64,000 nt of DNA from Inia geoffrensis. Its lineage: Eukaryota > Chordata > Mammalia > Artiodactyla > Iniidae. Each line of letters begins with the position of its first letter. The first letter of the stretch is position 1. Positions 12,116 through 24,015 of this stretch are shown here, piece after piece. The stretch is taken from the NCBI GenBank assembly GCA_036417435.1, contig CM070903.1, forward strand, positions 81,213,501 through 81,277,500. The letters are read 5' to 3'. The translations under genes and the position numbers were made by a program. The notes beneath the pieces are model-generated. The model saw only the letters and a list, made by a program, of their open reading frames with translations, did not search any database and was not told where the DNA came from.

Positions 12116-12777
12116 GGCAAAAATACAGAGGTGGGAAAATGCAGGGAGTGTTTGAAGAATGATGAATCAGCTTTAAGGTGTATTACTCTGATCTAGACTT
12201 TTCCTTGGACCTCAAAGAACAATTTCAGCTGTTGCTTGTTCATGGTTGATGCAGGGAGAAAAGTCTTTCCCTGAGATGGATTGGGGATGAATGAATTCTC
12301 TTTTAAGATGGTGTATGAGCATTTTGCATTGTCTTTCAGAAACTGAAAAGCATTTGTGAGGGTCAAAACAAAGAGGTGTTGCTATACCCTACAGCTCCAG
12401 AACAAAAACAAAATGTTAAAGTAGATTGTCAAGATGATTTTTTTTGACAGTTCAACCTTAAAGTGACTTTAAGTAAAAGACAGAGAGCCATTTGAAAGGC
12501 TGATCCATTAGCATATAGACTTTTATTTCTCTAAATTGCTAGCTATTTCAGTATCTGTTTTTCCTCTTGTGTTTGTCTTAATTTTTATGGAAGGTTTATA
12601 ACTTGATAGTATCCACAATACGTTTACATTCAGGACAAACCACTAATCAGAAATTAGGAGGGAGGGGATCTTCTAGAGAATAAGACCTTTATTTTATACA
12701 TGAAGAATATAGCTTCTTTAAAAAATTCCATCTAATAGTGTGTAGCCCTTAATAGTTTTCAGAGCACTTTTCCAAGT
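12116..12777. other. Intergenic, no feature recognised
   Basis: Unique-looking sequence with no coding frame. Confidence 0.4.
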
Positions 12778-14540
12778 ATCAATTCACTCACTCAAGATAA
12801 ATGTACTGTGTCTCCTATGTATGAAGCTCTCCTCTAGTGCTGGAGCGATAAATATGAATATGGCATCATTCCTGCTGTCAAGGAGCTCATGGTCTTATGA
12901 GAAAATCTGTCTTGTAAACAAAGTTATGACTAAGTATGATAGCAAATATAGTCGCAGCTCATAGGCAGGAGTAAATAAATGTGTCTGTGGGAGTATTGAA
13001 AACTGCAAAGGAGGCCATGCTTGGTCTTGAGGATGACTAGAAATTAGTAAGATTCAGAGTTGGAAGATAGATTCAGAGGAAAAGCAGATGCTAAACACGT
13101 TGATGAGTGACTTAGACTCATTTAGAGGCAAGTATAAGAAACCAATTTCATACTTGCTTAAACAAGAATAGAAATGTATAATGGGGAACCGTGGGCATCC
13201 TATAGATCCCAAGGGCAAGGTATTGCCAAGCCACATGATGGGACTGAACAAGAACAGAAAAGAGATCCCCAGAACCATAGGTGTCTAATTTATAGCTCTC
13301 AGTCTAAATACTTAACTTTTTGATACTCGGCCCAGCTTGGGTCCAGAATCTGCTCCAGCCCCACCAACATGACAAGAGTGGGAAGATCATGTGGTACAAA
13401 CGTGGTTTCCAAAGCTCTCCACTATGGATGAAAGCTTCAAAGAAGGGAGCCGGAGGCCTGCAAAGATAATCCAGAAGTTATCTGCTATAAGCAGATCTGA
13501 GGCCTTTAATCATAATTAAAATTTGTGGTAGTGTCAAAGGGTGGAGTGGTAGTAGTAGTGGTGTGTGTGTGTGCTTGTGTGTGTGCACCCTCATGGAAAT
13601 AAGGAGCTAGATGAGATTGGAGGATTCACATGAAGGACGTTGTGAAAGAGTTTTACTCTTGTTTTTTAGATGATGAGGGACTTTTAAACATGCTGAGAGT
13701 AAAATGATCAAAATTGTGTTTTGGGTAGATAACTATGAGGTGGCATGGAAAATAAATTGGAAAGGGATAAACTGAAAAAGGAGAAGATAAGTTAGGGGTA
13801 GTTGAAGTAGTCTAGGTAAGAGACAAATAGAGCCTTAACTAGACAATGAAGATGGGTAAAATGGGATGAAATGGAAAAAAAGATTCAGGAGAAAGACATG
13901 ACTGAATATTGTGGCCTATTCAACATGACAGGGGATTTAGGGGGAAACAACAATGGCTCCCACTTTTTAAAAAAAAAATTAAGTATAACTGATTTACAGT
14001 GTTTCAGGTGTACAGCAAAGTGATTCAGATATATGTATATATATTCTTTTTCAGATTCTTTTCCATTATAGGTTATTGCAAGATACTGAATATAGTTCCT
14101 TGTGCTGTAAGTAGGTCCTTGTTATTTAGTTCCCAATTTTTACATGTAAGCAACAGAGTGGCATGGGGTGCCATTCACCAAGACAACAGAGGAAAGGAAG
14201 GCCTAGGGGAAGCATAACAGGTATGTGGTCGGTATGTTGAGTCAAGGTACTGAGGACCGCCCAAGGGAAACGGTGAAGAGAGACTCCCCCTCAGGAGTGA
14301 GGTCTGGGCTGGAGATGAGATTTAGGAATCATAATATATGGATGGTAACTGAAGCTGAGGGGTGAAATTTTCCAGGAGTAGTGTACAGAGTCAGTGGAGA
14401 AATGGAGGGAGGATGGAGCCCTGAGGGGAGCCCGCAGTAGGAGGTGGTGGAGGAGAATGACCTCAGAGAGGAGGTTGAAAGGAATGGACCAGAAAAGAGG
14501 GTGTCCTGGAAGCCAGAGATGCAGAATTTCAAAAGATGGG
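12778..14540 (-). mobile_element. L2 LINE remnant, interrupted by an L1 insertion (13970-14130)
   Basis: On the + strand the L2 complement can be followed in order: the 3'-end complement (attcactcactcaag ... ctggagcgataaatatgaat ... caaggagctcatgg), AGTAGTCTAGGTAAGAGAC near 13806, the 'aatggctcccactttt' segment, 'gtgccattcaccaagacaacagag', 'gggctggagatgagatttaggaatcat' and 'gtgtcctggaagccagag'. The alignment resumes across the L1, which shows the L2 is the older host element. A TG-rich tract lies at about 13557-13585. Confidence 0.65.
13970..14130 (-). mobile_element. LINE-1 3' end fragment inserted in L2
   Basis: L1 3' UTR complement (TTTACAGTGTTTCAGGTGTACAGC; TTCTTTTTCAGATTC; TAGTTCCTTGTGCTGTAAGTAGG). 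Flanked by near-identical 12-mers TCCCACTTTTTA (13958-13969) and TCCCAATTTTTA (14131-14142), a probable target duplication with one mismatch. Confidence 0.8.
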
Positions 14541-14564
14541 AAAATTGTTAATCACTGTCCTGTG

Positions 14565-14700
14565 CCGTAGCTCAGGTAGATATTATTTCCATTTCATGGG
14601 GAGAAAACTGCAATTTGGAGACTTAAATCTCTCATTCAATTATGTAGGGCTGATTAGTGTCAAAGGTGACTAGAACTGGGGTGTTTTGACTTTCAGCCCT
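14565..14700 (-). mobile_element. MIR SINE fragment
   Basis: Weak MIR complement (GATATTATTTCCATTTCATGG, GGAGACTTAAATCTC, and a trna-like end). Diverged. Confidence 0.45.
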
Positions 14701-15010
14701 GGGTTCTTTCAACTCCAGAACACGATCACAGAGAAATGCTGGAGCACCACCCAGCTCTCCTGGGGAGAAGGGACGGGAGTGGGAGAGGTGATGGAGCTGA
14801 AGAACAGGTCCCGTATATGCTGCTGCGTTGCATCCTTCAGAGGCCAGCTCAGACCCAGTGGGTGGCCCGGTGGAAGCGCCAGCCTGGAGGCCAGCTCAAC
14901 CTTTAACTGGGCCTGTGACTTTAGCCAGGCTGGGCCTCAGTTTCCTCCCCTATAAAATTGGAAAGACATTACAATGTACAATCTCCCACCTTGAATTTTA
15001 TTCTTTTTTT

Positions 15011-15313
15011 TAAAACATCTTTATTGGAGTATAAGTGCTTTACAATGGTGTGTTAGTTTCTGCTTTATAACAAAGTGAATCAGCTATACATATACATATA
15101 TCCCCATACCTCTTCCCTCTTGCATCTCCCTCCCACCCTCCCTACCCCACCCCTCTAGGTGGTCAAAAAGCACGGAGCTGATCTCCCTGTGCCATGCGGC
15201 TGCTTCCCACTAGCTATCTATTTTACATTTGGTAGTGTATATATGTCCATTCCACTCTCTCACTTTGTCCCAGCTTACCCTTCCCCCTGCTCGTGTCCTA
15301 AGACACAGACGTA
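15011..15313 (-). mobile_element. LINE-1 3' end, about 300 bp
   Basis: L1 3' UTR complement: AACATCTTTATTGGAGTATA, GTTAGTTTCTGCTTTATAAC, then a pyrimidine-rich tract at 15110-15160. The same 3' end occurs in + orientation at 46280. Flanked by TTATTCTTTTTT (from 14998) and TTATTCTTTTTT (from 15314), a probable target duplication. Confidence 0.88.
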
Positions 15314-15325
15314 TTATTCTTTTTT

Positions 15326-15620
15326 ATGATACGGCTTATTGGGTTTTTCCTCACTACAGAGGGAACATATCCTTATAAACTTTCAATTCTGTTTCCAAGC
15401 ATGAGGGTGAGAGGGCGATGGGAGGCACTGAGGAAGAACCACAGAGCTTTATCTTTATAGACACACATAATTCAGAAATTTAGCAGCTTCTATAACACCC
15501 TGTGTGAATATGATGGGGGAGACAGAAGAGTTAGGTGAGGAGGCAGGGACTGGCGGAGTGTGAAGATTGAAAACAAGTCAACTACAGTGATAATAGTAAA
15601 AAAAAAAAAAAAAAAAAAAG
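15326..15620. repeat. Unique sequence ending in a poly(A) run (15598-15619)
   Basis: 22 consecutive A at 15598-15619. No repeat body is recognisable immediately upstream, so it may be a simple A tract. Confidence 0.6.
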
Positions 15621-15624
15621 AAGC

Positions 15625-16060
15625 CACACTAATTAAAAATAACTGAAGTCCCAGAGGTGCGTTTAAAGGCAATCACACTAGATTTGTTCAAATTAAGAAC
15701 ACCAAAGAAATGGCTCTGCTGATTCACTCCATATTCGGAATGCCTTTAAAAAATAATAATAAACTGATATTAGCAAAAAGCTTTTCCTCTTGTAAATTTT
15801 CCCCGTGTTGCAGAAAGAGAAAAACAGAAAACTTTCACATCATTTTCCTTTAGTCTTTACATGCTGGAAGGAAAGGAGAATGAAATTAAATTCGCTTTAA
15901 ATGTTTTCCTTCCAGGCTGTAAAGCTGCTGGCATCATTTATCCTAGCCCTGGCACTTATATAATAAGGGTGCCATGGGAGCCCTTGGAAGTCATTAAATA
16001 AAAAGAAGACATCAAATAATAGAAAAGGAAAGCAATTAAAATGCTGGACCCAATAAGATA
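15625..16060. promoter_or_regulatory. Candidate conserved non-coding element
   Basis: Repeat-free, AT-rich, with a TAATTA homeodomain-type core at 15630-15635, AAATTAAATTCGCTTTAAATG near 15885, and an imperfect palindrome GGCACTTATATAATAAGGGTGCC-like at 15951-15973 (two extra G). The composition resembles developmental enhancers of gene deserts, but conservation has not been tested. No promoter or coding frame is visible. Confidence 0.3.
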
Positions 16061-17203
16061 GTCAGACGACTTGATTTAAATGCAAGTCCAGGACCCAGAA
16101 TACTGGAAAGTCAGGAGTGAGGGGATTCAACTGGGAAGGATAAAGGGAGTTAAAAGAATGCCTGTAGGAGTGGAAAGGGGGCCATGGCTCATTGTTGACC
16201 AGGTCTTCTTTCTTTGCACAGAGGAAGGATAGACATAGGCAACCCGTGGACTCTGGTAGTTCTAAGACTTCCTGAACCTTAGAAGGGAACAGGGTATTGG
16301 GCAGGGTGCATGCAGAGGGTATAGATCTCACATGTGGGGATACACTGGGATGGGACCTGTTATGTGAGAGGAAGACATCTTAGCCTGGGAGATAAGACTT
16401 AGAGGTTTGCCTTCTTTTGTTTCTGTTTTGTCTGACTCGCGGAGTGGGCCCTGGGGTCTTGTGAGTAAGGCTTTCTATTGGAAGGTGCACTAGCTCACAC
16501 AAATGGTTCTGTGTGTGCTGTAGGCTCCAGGACCCCAGATTCAGGCCCTTCCAGTACAGACAGGGTCTGAAGCTACCCTAGAAAGCACAGGATCACCAAA
16601 CATGTTTCCCAGAAGGTCATCTTCAGGGCTCCTGCACTGAGACAGCGCCCACCTGTTTCAGGATCTCATGGGGTCTCTGGAATCCCCCTGTCACTCTGGT
16701 ATCTGCCCTTGATTGTTCCTGGGACAATGTCTCAAAACTGGGCACAGGAGTAGAGGGTCCAGCATGTGATACACAAAGCTCGCTCTTTCCCACTCTCTCC
16801 AGGGTAGGTGTAGTAGCAAGAAAGACCAGAAACTGTCAACACGTTCGGGGCGGGGGGGGCTTGAAAGGCCAGCCTGGGTCTTCCAGGAAGGTCATAAACC
16901 CTTAGAAAATGAGTGTGAGAGGCCCTAGTGCACAGACCTTCAGGGTACCACCACTCACTGAGGCCATGGCCCGAGGAATGTGTCTGTCTGCCAACGGGCC
17001 ACTCTGGGTCTCCATTCAAGTCTCACTCCTGCTGGAATAACCTCTGGAGACGCTAAGATAGAGGGTGTCTGCTGACTTCCTGACCTTAAGTCGCACTGCT
17101 GAGCCCTCAGGTTAATTTTACTTTGGGAGGTGTCAGATTCATCACTTTATCTTGCTTCCCGGGACCCTCCACCCACTTCCACGTCTGATGAAGTCAAGAG
17201 CAC
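16061..17203. other. Intergenic; source copy of a 52-bp duplicated segment at 16738-16789
   Basis: No gene. A G-rich run CGGGGCGGGGGGGGC lies near 16846-16860. The 52 bases at 16738-16789 recur at 17643-17694. Confidence 0.6.
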
Positions 17204-17753
17204 TTGTGATAGGTTGGATGATGCCTCCCAAAGAGACCCACATCCTCATCTTGGAATCTGTGAAAGTTACCTTGTATGGCAAAGGGGACTTTGCAGATGT
17301 GATTAAGTTAAGGATCTTGAGATGGAAAAATTATCCTGAATGGTCTGGGTGGACCCTAAATGTAAGCACAAGGATCCTTATAAGAGGGAGGCAGAGGAAG
17401 ATTTGAGACAGAAGAAGAAGGTAAGGTACTAAGCAAGACACTGGCTACTGGCTTTGAAGATGGAGGAAGGAGACATAGCCAAGGAATGCAGCTCTAGAAG
17501 TTGGAAAAGGCCAGGAAAAAGATTTCTCCTAGAGCCTCTGGAGGGAGTACTACCTTTCTGAGACCTTGACCCTGACCCAGTGAAACTGATTTTGGACTTC
17601 TTAGCTCCAGAACTGTAAGAGAATAAATGTGTGTTTATTCTCCTGGGCACAGGAGTAGAGGGTCCAGCATGTGATACACAAAGCTTGCTCTTTCTTGTTT
17701 TAAAACTCCAAGTTAGTGGTAATTTGGTACAGCAGGCCCAGGAAACTAATACA
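17204..17753 (+). mobile_element. MLT1-type MaLR LTR, with an internal insertion
   Basis: Solitary LTR of the ERVL-MaLR class. Recognisable blocks: GGTTGGATGATGCCTCCC, GGGACTTTGCAGATGTGATT, GGATCCTTATAAGAGGGAGG, CTGGCTTTGAAGATGGAGG, CTCCAGAACTGTAAGAG and the AATAAA signal at 17622-17627, ending GGAAACTAATACA. Between the poly(A) signal and the 3' end it carries a foreign 52-bp segment (17643-17694). No internal viral genes are present. Confidence 0.85.
17643..17694 (+). repeat. 52-bp duplicate of 16738-16789 inserted in an LTR
   Basis: 51 of 52 bases are identical to 16738-16789, in direct orientation, 905 bp away. The only difference is C at 16781 versus T at 17686, at a CpG. It breaks the LTR between 'aataaatgtgtgtt' and 'ttgttttaaaactcc', with about six extra bases (TATTCT) at the left join. 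Confidence 0.95.
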
Positions 17754-17759
17754 GGTCAC

Positions 17760-19548
17760 TCCTGCCACACTTGGCACTTTTTTAGGACAAAGGATGGACA
17801 GAAAAAAAAAAGTTTATCTTCTCAGCCCTGGGAGTTAGGCATGGGTTCGATTCTCTTGGTTTTTGTTTCTATCATAACCTATGCCAAGCACATGGTTTCT
17901 CCTTGCTTAAATACAGGTCACCATATTCCCGGACATCCATGCCGGTTTGATTTGGGATGAAATTCGCTGTAATAATATCCTGATGCTTTTCATTAGCCTC
18001 GAAGACAACGTTAAAGAGAAAAGCCTGAGGGGCAGGCTACCCTTTTCATTCTTTCTGGATGGGTATGAGGGAAAAGCAGGAAAAAAAAAACTGAAAAAGT
18101 GGCACCTTGCAGGGACGTTAGGGACTGTACTGAGCTCTACTTTTGTGGGACATAAATGCCCTGAGTTGACCACAAGGTCTCTTAAATCCTTAGGCTTCAC
18201 TGGAGGAGGACTAGGTGTGGGGACAGATGGCCACAAGTGCACGAACCTACCCTTCGTCCTGCCCATTGCTTGCATTCTGTAAGCTCACATGGGCTATCAG
18301 CTGTCTTCTGTTGGGAGGACCTCAGTTCTGGAGGTCAGGAAGGTTCCAGGTCTGAACACTAAGGGCTAGATTCCAGCTTAGACGTTAAAGGATGGGTTTA
18401 AAGGACTCTTATGTCATCAGGCACATCTTGTCATCAAGGAAAGAAGGTAGATACTGAAGGGAAGAACACGATCCAGACAGGAAGCAAGTCTTCAACCTGA
18501 GTGTTCCCTGTGACTTGGTGGGAAATGGTCCTGGCAAAACTAGGCTAAAACTCTCTGGCTACTTCAGGCTGTTTCTGGGAGCAGAGATCTTGGCCTCCTT
18601 TAGGTGTTTCTGAGTCAGGAGAGCACAAGGCTCCTTTCTCCAGCCTCTAGGAATCCTGGGAAGCATTGGCTTACAGCCTTTTAATTCAAGTAGGCAGACT
18701 GGCCCAAAGTTGGAGCGAGCTAGGGAACCTGCCTGGAGCTTGATGTCTTGGCATTTGAAAAGCATCTGTACTTTTACAGAGCTAGTCCCTTTCATGAGCC
18801 AACCCCTGAGTGCGTGGTTTCTGAATTCTATGAGGTTGCTGGTCATGGGAGACAGAGGTCATGGTTGATAGTCTTGACTTGGAGCAGCTCTAAGATGACC
18901 AGGACGATAGTTTTACACATAAGTCAGTTACTATTTTTACTATTCTTACCTAATTAAATAAGCTTTATCCTTCAATTCGATTTTGTACAGTTTTCAACTC
19001 TAAGTCAAACTCTCTCTTTCTCCCTTCCCTCGCTTGTTCCTTTCCTTTTTCTCTCTCATGGTTCTTGGCAGTATTGGAAACCTGAAGAGGATGAAATAGA
19101 AGAAAGCGTTGGATGGAGGGCCTTGTCTCCTATCCTTTACATACAGATCTTGAAACTGAGGTCAAAACTCAGTTAGTGACAGAGTCAACTACTTAGATTT
19201 TAGTATAAGATGATCTTTCTTTTGCACTATGTGGTGACCCAGGGCAGAGATTATCACTGAAGTGACTTGTGGGATTCACCGGCTGCCCTGCTTTGTTCTC
19301 ATTAAGCTCACGGAATAACCCCCCACCCTCGGATCCTATTCACTCTAGCACCGTATGGGTGGCAGAATAGGACATCTTCTTGTTGACTCTGGGGTAATCA
19401 GTAAGGAATTAATATTTCCTGAGCCTGAGAGGTCCTTTGCCTCAGTTGCTTGGGTAAATTTCACAATTCTGAGAGGTTTTGCTGTCGTTTGTTTGTTTTT
19501 CTATTTGAGAATGCACATGACATAGTTAAGAGAGCACTGAACTTTAAA
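17760..19548. other. Intergenic, no gene recognised
   Basis: Contains open frames of about 110-120 codons on both strands at 17.9-18.3 kb, but these lack any recognisable domain, and there is no sign of splice or promoter context. No clear repeat. Confidence 0.4.
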
Positions 19549-19560
19549 TGATGACCACGG

Positions 19561-19776
19561 GGCTTCTTGGTGGCGCAGTGGTTGGGAGTCAGCCTGCCGA
19601 TGCAGGGGACACGGGCTCGTGCCCCGATCCGGGAGGATCCCACATGCCGCGGAGCGGCTGAGCCCGTGAGCCATGGCCGCTGAGCCTGCGCGTCTGGAGC
19701 CCGTGCTCCGCAACGGGAGGGGCCACAACAGTGAGAGGCCCGCGTACCGCAAAAAACAAACCAACCAAGAAGAAAC
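19561..19776 (+). mobile_element. CHR-type SINE, short form
   Basis: Intact tRNA-derived head, body and GAGAGGCCCGCGTACCGC end with an A-rich tail. Flanked by a perfect 12-bp duplication TGATGACCACGG (19549-19560 and 19777-19788). Confidence 0.97.
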
Positions 19777-19819
19777 TGATGACCACGGCCCTCATTCTCT
19801 CGTTTAACCCTTCCAGCCC

Positions 19820-19915
19820 AGTGAAATAAGTGTTACTGTTGCCCCTACTTTACAGGAAGGCTTAGGGAGGCGGTGGCAGAGCTGGCCTAGAACCTAGCTG
19901 CGGTCCTCCACATTA
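19820..19915 (-). mobile_element. MIR SINE fragment
   Basis: MIR complement (CCTACTTTACAGGAAGGCTTAGGGAGG, GGCAGAGCTGGCCTAGAACC). Begins 30 bases after the SINE target duplication. Confidence 0.5.
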
Positions 19916-19919
19916 GATA

Positions 19920-20771
19920 ACAGTCATAACCCCCGGGGCATCTCCTCCTGTTAGATTTGGGTGAGTTTAGGAGTGAGACCCTGTACAGGCCAACTTTTGG
20001 GAGGTCTTGTTGAATAGGATCTGTAGGAGATCAATCCAGTCGGCATAATTAGTAAGTAAATAGTGGAAAAGAAAGAACAGATTGTAAGCTAGTTGGATAC
20101 ATTGGACTTGGTATGGAAATCAGTGTCAACTCTTGAAGGGTCATGGATAGGGGAGTGAGTGCCTAGGTCTGCGGCCAGGCAAAGGTCAATAGACAGAGAG
20201 GCCACTTCCAAAGCCCACCCCGGCATTCACTGTTTGAATTCAAGGTGACCTGGTGTCAGGGAGACCCAATATGATTGCTGGATTGTGTGAGAGTTGGAAG
20301 CCTGACCCAGTAAGGGAATAAATCCAGAGACGTTTTGGAAGAAAAAAACATGACAGAATTTGATGACCAATTAGAATAAGACCTTAAAGAGAGTAATGAG
20401 TTGAGTGACTCTTCTATTTCTCACTGAAAAAAGTGAATGAGTACAGACTTCTTTTTTTTTCAGACTTCTTTTACATCTCAAAATCGTACTAAGACAAGGA
20501 GTCCACAGGAACCAAGTAGGGCATAGCTCAAGGTTTTGAAGAGGATGTCAGAAAATACTGTTCTCAGGAATGGAATTTAACCGAAACGTACGACGTTCAT
20601 CAAGTGTGGAATGTTTCCAGGAAATAACGCACCTGGAGATGACTTCTGAATGTTGTTAGTGAAACTATAGCTCTTTTTTCTAAATCCCTCCAAGGCATGT
20701 CAATGATATCAACTTCAGATGTAATTAATACAAGATGTGTGGTAGTTCTGATGCTCTTAATTGCTCCTATC
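19920..20771. other. Intergenic, no feature recognised
   Basis: Unique-looking sequence. No gene. Confidence 0.4.
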
Positions 20772-20784
20772 AAGAAAATGTGCT

Positions 20785-20993
20785 GGGCTTTCCTGGTGGC
20801 GCAGTGGTTGGGAGTCAGCCTGCCGCTGCAGGGGACACGGGTTCGTGCCCCGGTCCGGGAGGATCCCACATGCCGCGGAGCGGCTGGGCCCGTGGGCCAT
20901 GGTCCCTGAGCCTGCGCATCCGGAGCCTGTTGTTCCACAACGGGAGAGGCCACAGCAGTGAGAGGCCCGCGTACCGCAAAAAGAAAAAAAAAA
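20785..20993 (+). mobile_element. CHR-type SINE, short form
   Basis: Same structure as the copy at 19561 and still rich in CpG, which suggests youth. Perfect 13-bp duplication AAGAAAATGTGCT at 20772-20784 and 20994-21006. Confidence 0.97.
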
Positions 20994-21006
20994 AAGAAAA
21001 TGTGCT

Positions 21007-21467
21007 TGGGCGTGGCCCTGACTGATACAAGAGGAAAGGTGTTTTTGTGACTGATTGGGCAAATCATAAAAGAAAACCAGAGAGGGAAAATTGCCTAATG
21101 AGTATAGCCCTTTCTAGCGTGAGAGAATCTATACTTCAGATGAACAGCAGGAGCGTCCAGTAACAGGCCAGGGATCATTTATTAGGTTTTACCATACTAG
21201 GAAAAATACCTGAAAACATAGTATATGTTCCTCTGCTCTGATTTGTCTACGACTAAGCAAACATCCGATAATCAGTTCCATCCTCTGGTAACCTGATCCT
21301 CGAAATGGGGTGCCCTGGATGAAATAATGTTAATAATTAATAAAATTAGTGTCAGTTTGGGTTCTTGGACTCTTGTGAATTTGGGTAGCTTGAGTCAGTC
21401 CCCATCCCTAGGTGAACTCATCCAATTCAATTCAGGCATAAATTTATTTTATTATTACTATCGATAG
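21007..21467. other. Intergenic, no feature recognised
   Basis: Unique-looking, AT-rich. No gene. Confidence 0.4.
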
Positions 21468-21952
21468 TGTCTTGGCTTCCTATTGCTTCTGTAACAAATT
21501 AGCACAATGCATTGGCTAAAAGTATTATCTTGGCTACAATTTATTATCTTACAGTTCTGGAGGTCAGAAGCCTGAAATCAGTCTCATGGTGTCAACAGGG
21601 CTATCTATCTATGTTCCTTTTAGAAGCTCTAGGGGAGAATCGACTTCCTTGACTTTTTTCAGCATTTAGAGACTTGTCACATTCCCTGGTTCATGACCCT
21701 ATGTCACTTCAACTTTCACGTCCATTGTCACATCTCCTTGTGCTTCTCTGACTCTGACCTTCCTGCCTCCTTCTTATAAGGACCTTTGTCTTTGGGTCCA
21801 TCTGGATAATCCAGGATAATCTCCTCACTACAAGATCCTTAACACAGTCACATCTGCAAAGCCCCTTTTGCCACATAAGGTAACACATTCATAGGTTCAG
21901 GAATTAGGACATACATTTATTTGGGGAGAGCTGCTATTCTGCCAACCACAAC
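21468..21952 (-). mobile_element. MLT1-type MaLR LTR
   Basis: MLT1 complement: TTGGCTTCCTATTGCTTCTGTAAC, ACAGTTCTGGAGGTCAGAAGCC, CTTCTTATAAGGACC, GTCACATCTGCAAAGCCCC, and the end near GCCAACCACAA. Solitary and diverged. Confidence 0.8.
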
Positions 21953-21956
21953 TACT

Positions 21957-23815
21957 ATTTTACATTTTACCAAAAGACTAAGGGACAATCCTCAGTTTTA
22001 TAATGTTTCTAACCATGCTGTAGGTGTACTTTCCGATGTCTGGCTCTCTGACATGGAACTTGACCCAGCAGGTTGATGACAACCATAGAAAATTCATTGT
22101 TCATGGCTAAATAGGAACTATGAATACAAATAAGACTGCACCCAAAGGAGGGTAAGCAGAATGGTGACATGTTTTGGATATTTGTCACATGATGTGCACC
22201 TGAAAGATGTTGGCTCCCAGCCTTTGGATCTGCTCAAGCCGGGGCCAGATTTTACTTGGTAGGGATGTTAAAAGGAGGTTCAAATGATGGCAGGATTCAA
22301 TGACCTTTGTGATCCTTCTAATCTTGAACATCTATTCGTTTATTACATTAACTGGATGGGGAAGTTTCATCTTGTTCAGGAGCCGCTGTTCCTTAGTAGT
22401 CATTACCCAGTGCATATTTGTAATGATGAGTCAAATTAAGCTCCTAAAAGTCACCAAACAAGAAGCAGAAGTCCCAGAGAACAAACTGGACTTCATGTCC
22501 CCACAGCTTCCGTTCAAGTCCATGAGTAGTTAGTCATGTCTATAGAAGTGACATAGTAGAATCTTGAGAAACTTGGGAAACAGAAGAGGCCTCGAAATGG
22601 TATTGGCTGAACACTAATTCAGATAACTCAACTCCACATGGAGTGGGCAGGATAAAAGACAGTGAGAGGTTGCGTTAATGCTTTGCAAAACACCTCATCT
22701 CTAGCTGTAGCAACATTGCGTCTTAGCTTGATGTGTTTGTCCCAATGAACCACTTCATTAAAAAGGAGCGGTTTGAGCTATGTAATAACTTCACTCTCAA
22801 GTCACGAAGGCCTTGAAAAGGTGGCCTTGCCATTAAATTGTTTCCGTCCTGTCTGTGGAAATGCCTGGCCTCCGACCTCAATCTCCTCCTCTGCTTTTTA
22901 TACTTTTAACCCTTCACTAATATTTTCACTTTGGGATTATTTCTTGTCATTTTGTTATTTGAATCCTATCTGCTTGTGTATAAATGAGGAGTAGAAGGGG
23001 TTAGAAAGGTGTGTGAATAGGCAGTTGGCAGGGTGGGTGGTTCAGAGAGGGAGCTATCCCAGCTCTTGGCAAAGTCTTGGACACCCAGGATGCCAAAGCT
23101 GGAAGGGTTTGGGGGGATTATCTACCCCCAATCTCTTATTTTATAGTTGAGGCACATAGGTCGAGAGAAGGACAGGGAATTGTGAAAGGACTCACCAGGA
23201 CTAATGAAAGAAGAGCGGGGAGGAGATCTCATTCCGTTTTGCTGTCAGGTTGGTGTGTTCTTTCTACTGATGACATATTCTTTCTTCTGGTGGTGGCCCA
23301 TGGCTTCCCTACCCTTTCTGGTCTTGGAGAGTGCTTCCTGGCACCACCCGTCATTGTGAACTTAAGAAGGCCCTTTCAAATTTTGTCATTCACCCACTCT
23401 CATCCCCCCGCATTCACTTCTGTCTCCCTGCTTGATGTTAAAAATTAATTGACTAACACTTTGCATTACTTCTCTTGGTGGAAGTCCTCTACACTTTCCT
23501 CCTTCTAGGCACTGGTTCACACCCTTCCCTCCACATAGAATGTCTTCCCAATCTGGAAAACATCCCTCATTTTCCCCACTGGAAAGTGTTCTCATTCCCT
23601 CTGAAACTTTACAGCTTTTCTTATGTTTCTCTCTAAGACTCTTACTATTTTATAAATTGTATTAGTTATTTGTACAAATGTCTTAATGCACGTGGTTGAT
23701 GAATTTCCTGAGAACAAGGCCTAAATCTGAGTCACCCCTATATTCCCCATAGAGAGGCCTGGCACACGGAGAAAACAAGCAAATGCAGAAGCTGTTTAAA
23801 CCGTTCTATACTTAT
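21957..23815. other. Intergenic; weak MIR-like piece near 23110-23200
   Basis: No gene. A 123-codon open frame at 23077-23448 has no recognisable domain and overlaps a MIR-like complement, so it is not treated as a gene. Confidence 0.4.
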
Positions 23816-23819
23816 TCAA

Positions 23820-24015
23820 TCATTTAACCTCACAACAGCTACATGAGGTCATTTTTTAATCTCTACTTTACAGATGAGGAAATTAAAGCATAGAAGGCTT
23901 GGCTATATTGTTCAAGGTTTCCCAGTAGTAAGTAATCTACTTACTAATTAATCCCAGAATCTGAACCAAGAAATCTAGCTCCAGAGGCCAACCCTTAGTC
24001 ACTACACAGAATAGC
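23820..24015 (-). mobile_element. MIR SINE
   Basis: MIR complement: CTCTACTTTACAGATGAGGAAA, GGTTTCCCAGTAGTAAGTA, ATCTGAACCAAG, and a trna-head complement near 23995. Fairly complete. Confidence 0.75.

Noticed and set aside
15598..15619. Poly(A) run as the tail of a retroposon
   Set aside because: No SINE, L1 or pseudogene body could be recognised on either side.
17907..18282. Overlapping frames of 111 and 122 codons on opposite strands
   Set aside because: No domain, no splice or promoter context, consistent with chance.
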